In this document: one piece after another, positions 40,199-49,284 of the stretch
Layout of the letters: each line of letters opens with the position of its first letter
Position numbering within the stretch: the stretch's first letter is position 1
NCBI RefSeq assembly: GCF_040675855.1
Contig: NZ_JBEGIK010000001.1
Span: 2,170,001 to 2,234,000 of the forward strand
Length of the DNA stretch: 64,000 nucleotides
Direction of reading: 5' to 3'
DNA from: Microbacterium sp. LWH3-1.2
GTDB lineage: Bacteria; Actinomycetota; Actinomycetes; Actinomycetales; Microbacteriaceae
The notes under the pieces: model-generated
Database searches by the model: none
The model's input: the letters and a program-made list of their open reading frames with translations, nothing else
What the model was told of the DNA's origin: nothing
Translations under genes and position numbers: made by a program

Positions 40199-41875
40199 AT
40201 GCCCACCACCCCGTACGACCCGCCCGAGCTCGAGGCAGGAACCCTGCGGGTCATCCCGCTCGGCGGCCTCGGTGAGGTCGGCCGCAACATGACCGTATTC
40301 GAGTACGGGGGCAAGCTTCTCGTCGTCGACTGCGGCGTGCTGTTCCCCGAGGAGCACCAGCCGGGCGTCGACCTGATCCTCCCCGACTTCGAGCCGCTCA
40401 AGAAGCGGCTCGACGACATCGTCGGCGTCGTGCTCACGCACGGTCACGAAGACCACATCGGCGCGGTGCCCTATCTGCTTAAGCTCAAGAGCGACATCCC
40501 GATCATCGGATCCGGCCTGACGCTCGCGCTCACCGAGGCGAAGCTCAAAGAGCATCGCATCAAGCCCTACAGCCTGACGGTCGCAGAGGGCCAGAGCGAG
40601 AACCTCGGGCCCTTCGAGCTCGAGTTCGTCGCGGTGAACCACTCGATCCCCGACGCTCTCGCCGTCGCGATCCGCACTCCCGCCGGTCTCGTGCTCGCGA
40701 CCGGCGACTTCAAGATGGACCAGCTGCCGCTCGACGGCCGGCTGACGGACCTCCGTGCGTTCTCGCGGCTGGGGGAGGAGGGCGTCGACCTCTTCCTCGT
40801 CGACTCCACCAACGCCGACGTGCCGGGCTTCACCCCCCTCGAGCGCTCGATCGGTCCGGTGCTCGACCAGGTGATCGGAAAGGCCCCGCGGCGAGTCATC
40901 GTCGCGAGCTTCTCGAGCCATGTCCACCGCGTGCAGCAGGTGCTGGACGCCGCGGCAGCACACGGGCGCCGCGTGGCCCTCCTCGGCCGCAGCATGCTCC
41001 GCAACATGACGATCGCCGAGGACCTGGGCTACCTGCATGTGCCCGAGGGTGTGCTCATCGACTACAAGAAGGCGCGCGACCTGCCCGACGACCAGATCGT
41101 CTACATGTCGACGGGCTCGCAGGGCGAGCCGATGGCCGTGCTCAGTCGGATGGCGAACCTCGACCACGCGATCGAGCCCGGTCCTGGCGACACCGTCATC
41201 CTGGCGTCGAGCCTCATCCCGGGCAACGAGAACGCGGTCTACCGCGTGATCGACGGGCTGACGAAACTGGGCGCGAACGTGGTGCATAAGGGCAACGCCA
41301 AGGTGCATGTGTCGGGCCACGCCGCCGCCGGCGAGCTGCTCTACTGCTACAACATCCTGAAGCCGAAGAACGTGCTCCCGGTGCACGGCGAGTACCGCCA
41401 CCTGATGGCGAACGCGCGTCTCGCGCAGGACACCGGCATCGAGCCCGAGCGCACGATCCTCGCCGAGAACGGCACGGTGATCGACCTCAAGGGCGGCGTC
41501 GCGCACATCGTCGGCCAGCTCGACCTCGGCTTCGTCTACGTCGACGGATCGACCGTCGGGGAGATCACGGATGCCGACCTCAAGGACCGCCGCATCCTCG
41601 GCGAAGAGGGATTCATCTCGGTGATCGTCGTCGTGGACGCCTCGACCGGAAATGTCATCTCCGGCCCCGAGGTGCACGCGCGCGGCTTCGCCGAGGACGA
41701 CGCCGTGTTCGAGGACGTCAAGCCGAAGATCGCCGCCGCGCTCGCCGAGGCCGCCAAGTCCGGCGTCCGCGACTCGCACGCGCTGTCGCAGGTGGTGCGC
41801 CGCACGATCGGCCGCTGGGTCAACCAGTCGCTGCGCCGCCGGCCGATGATCGTGCCCCTCGTCATCGAGGCGTAA
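40199..41875 (+). CDS. rnj: Ribonuclease J
   Basis: RNase J (558 residues) is a metallo-beta-lactamase/beta-CASP exo- and endoribonuclease involved in mRNA decay and rRNA maturation. The metal motif is THGHEDHIGA (H81, H83, D85, H86), with SFSSHVHRVQQVL and SGHAAAGELLYCYNILKPKNVLPVHGEYRH (in pieces) carrying the other ligands, and a C-terminal domain ending RRPMIVPLVIEA. The ATG at 40199 follows GGAGGAGG at eight bases; an in-frame ATG twelve codons upstream lacks such a site. With pnp elsewhere in the window, two main RNA-decay enzymes are present. Confidence 0.96.
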   Translation: MPTTPYDPPELEAGTLRVIPLGGLGEVGRNMTVFEYGGKLLVVDCGVLFPEEHQPGVDLILPDFEPLKKRLDDIVGVVLTHGHEDHIGAVPYLLKLKSDIPIIGSGLTLALTEAKLKEHRIKPYSLTVAEGQSENLGPFELEFVAVNHSIPDALAVAIRTPAGLVLATGDFKMDQLPLDGRLTDLRAFSRLGEEGVDLFLVDSTNADVPGFTPLERSIGPVLDQVIGKAPRRVIVASFSSHVHRVQQVLDAAAAHGRRVALLGRSMLRNMTIAEDLGYLHVPEGVLIDYKKARDLPDDQIVYMSTGSQGEPMAVLSRMANLDHAIEPGPGDTVILASSLIPGNENAVYRVIDGLTKLGANVVHKGNAKVHVSGHAAAGELLYCYNILKPKNVLPVHGEYRHLMANARLAQDTGIEPERTILAENGTVIDLKGGVAHIVGQLDLGFVYVDGSTVGEITDADLKDRRILGEEGFISVIVVVDASTGNVISGPEVHARGFAEDDAVFEDVKPKIAAALAEAAKSGVRDSHALSQVVRRTIGRWVNQSLRRRPMIVPLVIEA

Positions 41876-41886
41876 CACGCGGGCCG

Positions 41887-41892
41887 TACGAT
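41887..41892 (+). promoter_or_regulatory. -10 box of the GNAT gene after rnj (leaderless)
   Basis: TACGAT, seven bases before the GTG at 41900. Confidence 0.45.
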
Positions 41893-41899
41893 CGGCGTC

Positions 41900-42394
41900 G
41901 TGGCCTCCTCGTTCCGCATCCGCCCCGCCGTGTCGGCGGACGGCGCCTTCCTCGGTGACATGGTCGTCGAGGCGGCCAACTGGCGCCAGGGCGGCGCGCG
42001 GCCCCGTCACGAGGTGCTCGGCGGCGCCGACCACCGGCGCTACGTGGCCGGCTGGATGCGGCCGGGCGACGCCGGCTTCGTGGCCGAGGACACCAACCGC
42101 GAGTCGGTCGGCGCCGCCTGGTACCGGATGCTGCCGCGGGACGACCCGGGTTTCGGCTACGTCGGCACCGGGGTTCCCGAGCTCATCATCGGCGTCCGCC
42201 CGATCTGGCGTGCCCACGGCGTCGGCCGGGCGCTTCTGCAGCGGCTGTGCGAGCATGCGGGAGCGCAGGGCTTCGCGCGCATCAGCCTGAGCGTCGAGCG
42301 CGGGAACTTCGCGTCGACGCTGTACCGCAGCGAGGGCTTCGCGGTCACGCAGAGCGGATCGGGCCGCGACACCATGGTCAAGCGCCTGCGCTGA
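41900..42394 (+). CDS. GNAT family N-acetyltransferase
   Basis: The 164-residue acetyltransferase shows [22 protein letters not shown] at the start, central [23 protein letters not shown] with the acetyl-CoA loop RAHGVG, and the motif-B end [11 protein letters not shown]. The acceptor is unknown. It lies between rnj and ftsK in the conserved core block and has its own leaderless promoter. Confidence 0.88.
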   Translation: MASSFRIRPAVSADGAFLGDMVVEAANWRQGGARPRHEVLGGADHRRYVAGWMRPGDAGFVAEDTNRESVGAAWYRMLPRDDPGFGYVGTGVPELIIGVRPIWRAHGVGRALLQRLCEHAGAQGFARISLSVERGNFASTLYRSEGFAVTQSGSGRDTMVKRLR

Positions 42395-42485
42395 CGGATC
42401 CATCCTCCGGCCTGCGATCTGCCCGACGCGCCCGGCCCGCGATCGCGCGGCGGCGTGGTTACGGGGAAATGTCGGGGTGTCGGCC

Positions 42486-42491
42486 TACCGT
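42486..42491 (+). promoter_or_regulatory. -10 box of ftsK (leaderless)
   Basis: TACCGT, six bases before the ATG at 42498; this favours that ATG over an in-frame GTG seven codons upstream. Confidence 0.5.
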
Positions 42492-42497
42492 GGGGGA

Positions 42498-45242
42498 ATG
42501 GCCAGGAGCTCAAGCCCGACCAGCCGGTCGCGCGCGTCTTCGAGCGCGTCGACGAACGCGCGTTCAAGCGCGTCCTCGTCGGCGCGCAAGCCCGCGGCCG
42601 CGAAGCCGGCACCTGCACCCAAGCGCTACGTCGATCAACCCGAGCGCCCGCCCGTCGTCGTGCGGGCGTGGATGGGCCTCGCGCACGCCATCGGCGGCCT
42701 CTTCCGCGCGTTCGGTCCCGAGGCGCTCGAGAAGGACCAGCGCCGCGACGGCTTCCCCTTCCTCCTCGTGCTGCTCGCGATCGCCGGCGCCGTGAACGAG
42801 TGGTTCTTCATCGGCAACGAGGTCGCCAAGACCATCAGCGCGTACACCGTGGGCGGCCTCATCGGCCGCGAGGCGTTCGTGCTCCCCGTCCTGCTGCTCA
42901 TGCTCGCGGGCTGGATGTTCCGGCATCCGTCGTCGGTGCACGACAACGGCCGCGTCGGCATCGGCTTCGGCCTGCTCGTCCTCACGATCGCGGGATTCTG
43001 CCACGTCGCCGGCGGTCGGCCTCAGCCGAACCAGGGGCTTCCCGCGTTGAGCGAGGCGGGCGGGCTGTTCGGCTGGATGCTCGGCGAGCCGCTCGCGCTC
43101 GTGCTCACCGACGTCGGCGCGTACATCGTGCTCTCGCTCCTGGCGGTGCTCAGCATCCTGATCATCACGAAGACGCCCCCGAACCGCATCGGCCGCCGCC
43201 TGGGCGAGCTGTACGCCTGGATGTTCGGCGCTGAGCTCCGGGAAGAGAAGACGACGGCGGATGCGGCGGCCGCGGCCGGTGCGGACGACGAGGGCGACTC
43301 CTCGCTGCCGTTCTGGCGCCGCAACAAGACGGGGCGCGAGAAGGATCCGGAGGGCGGGCTCGGCTCGCAGGACCTCACCGAGCTGCTGCCGGCGGGCTCA
43401 TCGCAGGGCGGCTTCGAGCAGGCCATCGCCCCCGTCGCGCCGGCGCCGGCACCGCCGGCGGACGCGCTCACCGAGGTCATCGACGCTGCGGTGCTGTCGG
43501 CGGCGAAGGCGACGGCGTCGTCGCGCACATCGCTGCGCGACGACGCCGAGGTCATCGAAGACGACGGGACGCTTCCCGGGCTCGACGGCATCGGCTCCGT
43601 CGCGACGGTCGACTCGCCGTCCGTGCCGTACCGGCTGCCCTCGGTCAACTCGCTCGCCGCAGGCTCGCCCCACGTGGCGCGCTCGCAGGCCAACGACGAC
43701 ACCGTGCGGGCCATCACGAGCGTGCTGGACCAGTTCTCCGTCGACGCGCGCGTGACGGGCTTCTCCCGGGGGCCCACCGTGACGCAGTACGAGATCGAGC
43801 TCGGCCCCGGCGTCAAGGTCGAGCGCATCACCGCGCTCACCAACAACATCGCCTACGCGGTGGCTTCGAACGAGGTGCGCATCCTCGCCCCCATCCCCGG
43901 CAAGAGCGCGATCGGCGTCGAGATCCCGAACACGGATCGCGAGATCGTGACGCTCGGCGACGTGCTGCGCTCGCAGACCGCGACCAGCCAGACGCACCCC
44001 ATGACGATCGGCGTCGGCAAGGACGTCGGCGGCGGCTACGTCGTGGCGAACCTCGCGAAGATGCCCCACCTCCTCGTCGCCGGCTCCACAGGCTCGGGCA
44101 AGTCCAGTTTCGTGAACTCGATGATCACGAGCCTCTTGATGCGGGCGAAGCCCGCGGACGTCCGCATGGTGCTCATCGACCCGAAGCGCGTGGAGCTCAC
44201 GTCGTACGCCGGGGTGCCGCACCTCATCACGCCCATCATCACGAACCCGAAGAAGGCCGCAGAGGCGCTGCAGTGGGTCGTGAAGGAGATGGACATGCGA
44301 TACGACGACCTCGCATCGTTCGGCTTCCGCCACATCGACGACTTCAACAAGGCCGTCGTCGCGGGCGAGATCACGCTGCCTCCGGGCAGCGAGCGGGTGC
44401 TCAAGCCGTATCCGTACCTGCTCGTCGTCGTCGACGAGCTCGCCGACCTCATGATGGTGGCGCCTCGCGACGTCGAGGACTCGATCGTGCGCATCACTCA
44501 GCTCGCGCGCGCCTCGGGCATCCACCTCGTGCTCGCGACCCAGCGGCCTTCGGTCGACGTCGTCACGGGTCTCATCAAGGCCAACGTGCCGTCGCGCCTG
44601 GCGTTCGCCGTGACGAGCGTCACCGACTCTCGCGTCATCCTCGATCAGCCCGGCGCCGACCGCCTGATCGGTCAGGGCGACGGCCTCTTCCTGCCGATGG
44701 GTGCCTCGAAGGCGCTTCGCGTGCAGGGTGCGTGGGTGAGCGAGAAGGAGATCGAAGAGGTCGTCAAGCACGTCACGCACCAGGCGCGGCCGGAGTACCG
44801 CGCCGATGTGGCGGCGGTGGCCGAGAAGAAGGAGATCGACGCCGACATCGGAGACGACCTCGAGCTGCTGCTCGCGGCGGCCGAGCTCGTCGTGTCGAGT
44901 CAGTTCGGCTCGACGTCGATGCTCCAGCGCAAGCTGCGCGTCGGCTTCGCGAAGGCCGGCCGCCTCATGGACCTCCTCGAATCTCGCGAGATCGTCGGCC
45001 CGTCCGAGGGGTCGAAGGCCCGCGACGTGTTGGTGACGGTCGAGCAGCTGCCGTCGGTGCTCGCGCGCCTGCGCGGTGAGGATGTGCCCGACGTGGCGCC
45101 CGCCGCTCCGGCGGCGCCCGCCGCGGCTGCGGAAGATCGCTACGGGACGGATGCCGTGGCCTCGCAGTACGACGGCTACCCCGTCGTCGAGAGCGACGAC
45201 GACGGCTCCGAGGACGCCTGGGGTCTCACGGGTCGCGACTGA
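42498..45242 (+). CDS. ftsK: DNA translocase FtsK/SpoIIIE
   Basis: The 914-residue protein couples septum closure to clearance of chromosome DNA. N-terminus: Ser/Ala/Arg-rich tail, then four hydrophobic helices (about residues 90-230); a linker of some 150 residues; the motor domain with Walker A GSTGSGKS (G529 to K535), Walker [15 protein letters not shown], and [15 protein letters not shown]; and a C-terminal gamma winged helix ([38 protein letters not shown] in pieces) that reads KOPS-type sequences. The chromosomal motif read by this protein is not known; the balanced strand distribution of the window's decamer argues against it being that motif. Confidence 0.96.
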   Translation: MARSSSPTSRSRASSSASTNARSSASSSARKPAAAKPAPAPKRYVDQPERPPVVVRAWMGLAHAIGGLFRAFGPEALEKDQRRDGFPFLLVLLAIAGAVNEWFFIGNEVAKTISAYTVGGLIGREAFVLPVLLLMLAGWMFRHPSSVHDNGRVGIGFGLLVLTIAGFCHVAGGRPQPNQGLPALSEAGGLFGWMLGEPLALVLTDVGAYIVLSLLAVLSILIITKTPPNRIGRRLGELYAWMFGAELREEKTTADAAAAAGADDEGDSSLPFWRRNKTGREKDPEGGLGSQDLTELLPAGSSQGGFEQAIAPVAPAPAPPADALTEVIDAAVLSAAKATASSRTSLRDDAEVIEDDGTLPGLDGIGSVATVDSPSVPYRLPSVNSLAAGSPHVARSQANDDTVRAITSVLDQFSVDARVTGFSRGPTVTQYEIELGPGVKVERITALTNNIAYAVASNEVRILAPIPGKSAIGVEIPNTDREIVTLGDVLRSQTATSQTHPMTIGVGKDVGGGYVVANLAKMPHLLVAGSTGSGKSSFVNSMITSLLMRAKPADVRMVLIDPKRVELTSYAGVPHLITPIITNPKKAAEALQWVVKEMDMRYDDLASFGFRHIDDFNKAVVAGEITLPPGSERVLKPYPYLLVVVDELADLMMVAPRDVEDSIVRITQLARASGIHLVLATQRPSVDVVTGLIKANVPSRLAFAVTSVTDSRVILDQPGADRLIGQGDGLFLPMGASKALRVQGAWVSEKEIEEVVKHVTHQARPEYRADVAAVAEKKEIDADIGDDLELLLAAAELVVSSQFGSTSMLQRKLRVGFAKAGRLMDLLESREIVGPSEGSKARDVLVTVEQLPSVLARLRGEDVPDVAPAAPAAPAAAAEDRYGTDAVASQYDGYPVVESDDDGSEDAWGLTGRD

Positions 45243-45288
45243 CCCACGGCGTGGGACCGCTACGGCCGCCCCGGGACGAGGGCGCCGA

Positions 45289-45294
45289 TAGGCT
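45289..45294 (+). promoter_or_regulatory. -10 box of pgsA (leaderless)
   Basis: TAGGCT, six bases before the pgsA ATG. Confidence 0.5.
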
Positions 45295-45300
45295 CGGGCC

Positions 45301-45873
45301 ATGGCGATCCCCCGGCAACTGCCCAACGCGATCACGATCGTGCGCATCCTGTGCGCACCGGTCTTCCTGTGGATGCTCCTGGCCGATGGGGGAGCGGACG
45401 GGGCCCTCCGGTGGTGGGCCGCGGTGCTGTTCATCGTGGCGATCGCGACCGACGGGATCGACGGTTATCTCGCCCGCAAGCACGAGATCGTCACCGACCT
45501 GGGCAAGCTCCTCGACCCGATCGCCGACAAGGTTCTCACCGGCTTCGCCTTCATCGGGCTGTCGATCCTGGGCGAGCTTCCGTGGTGGATCACGATCGTC
45601 GTCCTCATCCGCGAGATCGGCATCACCGTCTACCGGTTCGTGGTGGTGAGCGACCACGTGCTGGCGGCCGCCTGGATGGGCAAGCTCAAGACGCTCGCCC
45701 AGGCGCTTGCGCTCTCGTTGGCCCTGCTGCCGTTGTGGACCGTCGTCGGCGACGGGATCTTCTGGGTCAACGGCGTGCTCATGACCATCGCGGTGATCCT
45801 CACGATCGCGAGCGGCATCGACTACATCGTGACCGAGGTGCGCGCCGCCCGCGCGAAGCGGCGCGACGCGTGA
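45301..45873 (+). CDS. pgsA: CDP-diacylglycerol-glycerol-3-phosphate 3-phosphatidyltransferase
   Basis: PgsA (190 residues) makes phosphatidylglycerol phosphate from CDP-diacylglycerol in the membrane. The CDP-alcohol phosphotransferase motif is complete: DGIDGYLARKHEIVTDLGKLLDPIADK in pieces (D-G-x2-A-R-x8-G-x3-D-x3-D). Five or six helices are predicted. The stop overlaps the cinA GTG by four bases. The order ftsK-pgsA-cinA-clgR is conserved in actinobacteria. Confidence 0.95.
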   Translation: MAIPRQLPNAITIVRILCAPVFLWMLLADGGADGALRWWAAVLFIVAIATDGIDGYLARKHEIVTDLGKLLDPIADKVLTGFAFIGLSILGELPWWITIVVLIREIGITVYRFVVVSDHVLAAAWMGKLKTLAQALALSLALLPLWTVVGDGIFWVNGVLMTIAVILTIASGIDYIVTEVRAARAKRRDA

Positions 45874-46355
45874 AGGACGAGGCGTCGAACGCAACGGATG
45901 CCGCAGCCGCCGTGCTGCGGGCGCTTCACGTCCGCGGTTGGTCGATCGCGGCCGCGGAGTCGCTGACCGGCGGTCGCGTGACGGCTGCACTCGTCGACGT
46001 TCCCGGCGCCTCTGCATCCGTGCGGGGCGGGATCGTCGCATACGCCACCGACCTCAAGACCACGGCCCTCGGTGTGGAGGCGGACCTGCTCGCCGCGCGC
46101 GGAGCCGTCGATCCCACGGTCGCGGAGCAGATGGCCCACGGCGTGCGCCGCGTGCTCCGCGCGGATGTCGGCCTGGCGACCACCGGCGTCGCCGGACCCG
46201 ATCCCCAGGACGGCCGTCCCGTCGGCATGGTCTACATCGCCGTGGCGACACCCGAGACGACGGTGGTCTCGCAACTGGCGCTGACGGGCTCGCGCGACGA
46301 CATCCGCGCCATGACGGTGCAGAAAGTGCTGGAGCTGACGCGCACGCTGCTGTGA
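45870..46355 (+). CDS. cinA: CinA family protein (nicotinamide-nucleotide amidohydrolase domain)
   Basis: The 161-residue protein is the stand-alone C-terminal CinA/PncC domain: WSIAAAESLTGGRVTAALVDVPGAS in pieces, GGIVAYATDLKTTALGV, TTGVAGPDPQDGRPVGMVYIA. PncC deamidates NMN to NaMN to recycle NAD breakdown products. The COG1058 N-terminal domain of full-length CinA is absent, as is usual in this group. Start GTG overlaps the pgsA stop (GTGA). Confidence 0.93.
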   Translation: MKDEASNATDAAAAVLRALHVRGWSIAAAESLTGGRVTAALVDVPGASASVRGGIVAYATDLKTTALGVEADLLAARGAVDPTVAEQMAHGVRRVLRADVGLATTGVAGPDPQDGRPVGMVYIAVATPETTVVSQLALTGSRDDIRAMTVQKVLELTRTLL

Positions 46356-46453
46356 GGCAGGCGTCGTGCGTGACATCGGGTCCGGGAACAGATGGTGTTT
46401 CGTCTCGGTTACATTCGGAGATTCCCACCCATTGCCCAGTCCACGGGATTAGA

Positions 46454-46478
46454 TTGACATCATCCGGTGCTGTACTGT
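46454..46478 (+). promoter_or_regulatory. Putative clgR promoter
   Basis: TTGACA (46454-46459) and TACTGT (46473-46478) are good hexamers but only 13 bp apart; TTAGAT at 46449 would give an 18-bp spacer. Which is used cannot be settled. A 5' leader of about 40 nt with AGGAGGGG follows. Confidence 0.4.
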
Positions 46479-46523
46479 TGGCCACCCGGACGACGGTGGA
46501 ATCAGAAGTGAGGAGGGGCCCTG

Positions 46524-46832
46524 ATGATCCTGGTACGTCAAGAGATCGGCGAAGTGCTTCGTGATTTCCGCCAGCAGAAGGGGCGCACCCTCCGCCAGGT
46601 GGCCAGCCGCGCAAGTGTCGCGCTGGGCTACCTGAGCGAGGTGGAGCGCGGCCAGAAGGAGGCCTCGAGCGAGATCCTCGCGTCGGTGGCCGAGGCGCTC
46701 GATGTTCCGATCTCGATCATCATGCGCGAGGTCGGCGACCGCATCTCGGTCCTCGAGGGCCTGCAGACCTTCCCCGACGTGGTCCCCGACGACCTCGTGG
46801 CGTCGGTCGACGCCGAGCTGTCGCTGCGCTGA
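46524..46832 (+). CDS. clgR: XRE-family transcriptional regulator ClgR
   Basis: The 102-residue protein is an HTH regulator (RQEIGEVLRDFRQQKGRTLRQVASRASVALGYLSEVERGQ in pieces, helix-turn-helix about residues 18-45) with a short C-terminal tail. Its sequence, size and position after pgsA-cinA match ClgR (Rv2745c type), which activates clpP1P2, clpC and other proteostasis genes and is itself degraded by Clp. AGGAGGGG precedes the ATG. No classical ClgR operator is seen upstream. Confidence 0.88.
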   Translation: MILVRQEIGEVLRDFRQQKGRTLRQVASRASVALGYLSEVERGQKEASSEILASVAEALDVPISIIMREVGDRISVLEGLQTFPDVVPDDLVASVDAELSLR

Positions 46833-46850
46833 TCGCGCCGCTTTCTCCGT

Positions 46851-47075
46851 ATGCGTCGCAGTGAGTTCAACCGTGCGGTGAGCGACGAGTTCGGTCCGCG
46901 CGCGAACGCCGTCGTGAACGATCTGTACCTGTCGAAGGTGAGCGGTCGCACGGCCGCCGAGGCGATCGAAGCCGGCGTCGATCCGCGCGAGGTGTGGATC
47001 GCGCTGTGCGAGGAGCTGGACGTTCCCGCTGAGCGGCGCTACGGCGTCGGACGACTAGAGCCGCGTCACCGCTGA
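46851..47075 (+). CDS. DUF3046 domain protein
   Basis: The 74-residue protein MRRSEFNRAVSDEFG... matches DUF3046, an actinobacterial family found directly before recA; DLYLSKVSGRTAAEAIEAG and PREVWIALCEELDVP are characteristic. Function unknown; its fixed place beside recA hints at a link to repair or to recA-recX expression. It follows clgR by 18 bp and may be cotranscribed with it. Confidence 0.88.
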   Translation: MRRSEFNRAVSDEFGPRANAVVNDLYLSKVSGRTAAEAIEAGVDPREVWIALCEELDVPAERRYGVGRLEPRHR

Positions 47076-47117
47076 CGGCGGGCGCACGCGTTGCGTGGCC
47101 GTGGTCCCGGCGTGTCA

Positions 47118-47133
47118 TCGAAGAAGTGTTCGA
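47118..47133. promoter_or_regulatory. LexA (SOS) box of recA
   Basis: TCGAAGAAGTGTTCGA matches the actinobacterial SOS box TCGAAC-N4-GTTCGA at 11 of 12 defined positions and is palindromic. It lies about 200 bp before recA, just upstream of the TAGGCT -10 at 47142. Confidence 0.8.
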
Positions 47134-47141
47134 GACCCGCG

Positions 47142-47147
47142 TAGGCT
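47142..47147 (+). promoter_or_regulatory. -10 box of recA
   Basis: TAGGCT eight bases after the LexA box, so LexA would cover the -35 region. It implies a recA leader of about 180 nt, in which I see only one decamer copy (47260) and the GAGGAG ribosome-binding site before the ATG. Confidence 0.5.
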
Positions 47148-47331
47148 CCTGCACAGCAGGTGTCGAGAGCGTGTTTTCCACGTAGGGGGATGGAGCGAAG
47201 GCCGATGTCGGAGCCCCTCCCTAACGTGAACAGCGTCGAACGACACCTCACGCCTTGTCGCAGCATCCGTCCCACCGGGGTGGAGCGCGACAGCCTACAG
47301 GCGACGGAACGCGAGCATAGAGGAGCACGTC

Positions 47332-48381
47332 ATGCCATCACCCGTTGACCGCGAGAAGGCCCTGGAATCGGCCCTCGCCCAGATCGACCGGCAGTTCGGG
47401 AAGGGCTCGGTGATGCGGCTCGGCAGCGACGAGCGCGCTCCCGTCGAGGTCGTGCCCACCGGCTCGATCGCCCTCGATGTCGCGCTCGGCATCGGCGGTC
47501 TCCCGCGCGGCCGCATCATCGAGATCTACGGACCGGAGTCGTCAGGTAAGACGACGCTGACCCTGCACGCGATCGCCAACGCGCAGCGCGCCGGGGGCAT
47601 CGCGGCATTCATCGATGCGGAGCACGCGCTCGACCCCGACTACGCACAGAAGCTCGGCGTCGACATCGACGCGCTGCTCGTCTCGCAGCCCGACACGGGT
47701 GAGCAGGCGCTCGAGATCGCCGACATGCTCGTGCGCTCCGGCGCGATCGACCTCATCGTGATCGACTCCGTCGCCGCCCTCGTGCCCAAGGCCGAGATCG
47801 AAGGCGAGATGGGCGACTCGCACGTCGGTCTGCAGGCGCGCCTCATGTCCCAGGCGCTGCGCAAGCTCACCGGTGGCCTCAACCAGACCAACACCACGAT
47901 GATCTTCATCAACCAGCTGCGCGAGAAGATCGGCGTGTTCTTCGGCTCGCCCGAGACCACCGCCGGCGGTAAGGCGCTCAAGTTCTACGCGTCGGTGCGC
48001 CTCGACATCCGTCGCATCGAGACCCTCAAGGACGGCACCGAGGCGGTCGGAAACCGCACGCGCGTCAAGGTCGTCAAGAACAAGATGGCGCCGCCGTTCA
48101 AGCAGGCCGAGTTCGACATCCTGTACGGCGTCGGCATCTCTCGCGAGGGCAGCCTCATCGACTTCGGGGTCGAGCACGGCATCGTCAAGAAGTCCGGCGC
48201 CTGGTACACCTACGAGGGCGAGCAGCTCGGGCAGGGCAAGGAGAACGCCCGCAACTTCCTCCTCAAGAACGCGGATGTCGCGGCCGAGATCGAGACGAAG
48301 ATCAAGACGAAGCTCGGCATCGGCGTGCCCAAGGCCACGGGCGAGGTCGCGGACGAGCTGGCGGCGCGCCGCCCGGCCTGA
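47332..48381 (+). CDS. recA: Recombinase RecA
   Basis: RecA (349 residues) is complete: Walker A GPESSGKT (residues 67-74), Walker [12 protein letters not shown], loop L1 around [12 protein letters not shown], loop L2 [21 protein letters not shown] in pieces, and the C-terminal KTKLGI region. No intein is present, although actinobacterial recA is a known intein site. It promotes strand exchange and LexA self-cleavage. recX overlaps the stop codon by one base (TGATG). Confidence 0.98.
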   Translation: MPSPVDREKALESALAQIDRQFGKGSVMRLGSDERAPVEVVPTGSIALDVALGIGGLPRGRIIEIYGPESSGKTTLTLHAIANAQRAGGIAAFIDAEHALDPDYAQKLGVDIDALLVSQPDTGEQALEIADMLVRSGAIDLIVIDSVAALVPKAEIEGEMGDSHVGLQARLMSQALRKLTGGLNQTNTTMIFINQLREKIGVFFGSPETTAGGKALKFYASVRLDIRRIETLKDGTEAVGNRTRVKVVKNKMAPPFKQAEFDILYGVGISREGSLIDFGVEHGIVKKSGAWYTYEGEQLGQGKENARNFLLKNADVAAEIETKIKTKLGIGVPKATGEVADELAARRPA

Positions 48382-49235
48382 TGGTCCGTTTCGTCGACAG
48401 CGGGGGAGAGGAGTCCGGCTTCGAGAACGACGCCGGGCTCGCCCCCGTGACCTCGCTCTTCGGCGACCGGAGCGCGAGGGCGTATCCGAGAACCGCGGCC
48501 GACGTGCGCCAGCAGCTGGAAGACCGCATTCCCGAGAGGCGGACCACCTCCGACTCCTGGGGCGCACCTGCCTCGGCGCCGTCGGCGCCTGCTGCGGCTG
48601 AACGGCGGACTGAATGGGACGACGCTCGGGGCGGACGCCGCGAGCCTGAGCGGGATGCCCGCCCTATCGACCTCGAAACCGAGCGGGCCGGCAGAACCCG
48701 CTCCGGCGGGCGCCGAGGGAGCGGACGGGACGGCGCCGACTCGGCCGGCTCAGCCGATGCGGCCGAGCTCGGCCTGCTGAAGAAGCTGCGGGCGCGTCAG
48801 CTCTCCGTCTCGGAGTCGAAGACGTACCTCGGCCAGTTCGAACTCGGCAGCGAGGGTGTCGAGGCGATCCTCCACACCTTCCTCGCGCGCGGCTACCTCG
48901 ATGACGCCCGGCTCGCGGAGCAGCTCGTGCACGCCGGCATCGACCGCAAGGGTCAGGGACGCCAGGCGATCTCGCAAAGCCTCGCGAAGCGGGGCGTGCC
49001 GCGCGACATCGCCGATGCGGCGCTCGCGAAGCTGCCCGACGACGACGCCGACCGCGCTCTCGAGTTCGCGCGATCCAAGGCGGGCTCCATGCGCGGGCTC
49101 GAGCGGGACGTCGCCCTTCGCCGGCTCGCCGGCCAGCTCGCACGCCGCGGCTACGGCGGGTCGGCGGCCCTCAACGCCGCGCGGCAGGCGCTGGACGAAT
49201 CGATGCGTCCCTCAGGACGCGTGAGGTTCGACTGA
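48381..49235 (+). CDS. recX: RecA regulator RecX with long N-terminal extension
   Basis: The 284-residue protein carries the RecX helical repeats in its C-terminal half ([74 protein letters not shown]). The first 125 residues are Arg/Glu/Ser-rich and low-complexity, longer than in typical RecX proteins of 150-200 residues. RecX caps RecA filaments. The reading overlaps recA by one base, so recX is translated by reinitiation and should share the SOS promoter. Confidence 0.92.
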   Translation: MVRFVDSGGEESGFENDAGLAPVTSLFGDRSARAYPRTAADVRQQLEDRIPERRTTSDSWGAPASAPSAPAAAERRTEWDDARGGRREPERDARPIDLETERAGRTRSGGRRGSGRDGADSAGSADAAELGLLKKLRARQLSVSESKTYLGQFELGSEGVEAILHTFLARGYLDDARLAEQLVHAGIDRKGQGRQAISQSLAKRGVPRDIADAALAKLPDDDADRALEFARSKAGSMRGLERDVALRRLAGQLARRGYGGSAALNAARQALDESMRPSGRVRFD

Positions 49236-49269
49236 TCCACGCGCAGCCTCCGCGCATCCTGGCGGCTCG

Positions 49270-49275
49270 TAGAAT
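49270..49275 (+). promoter_or_regulatory. -10 box of miaB
   Basis: TAGAAT, nine bases before the miaB ATG; leaderless or nearly so. Confidence 0.45.
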
Positions 49276-49284
49276 GGCGGTACC

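Noticed and set aside
47076..47331. Small gene or tRNA in the recA upstream region
   Set aside because: No cloverleaf fold, no plausible small frame with ribosome-binding site; only the LexA box, -10 and one decamer are recognisable.
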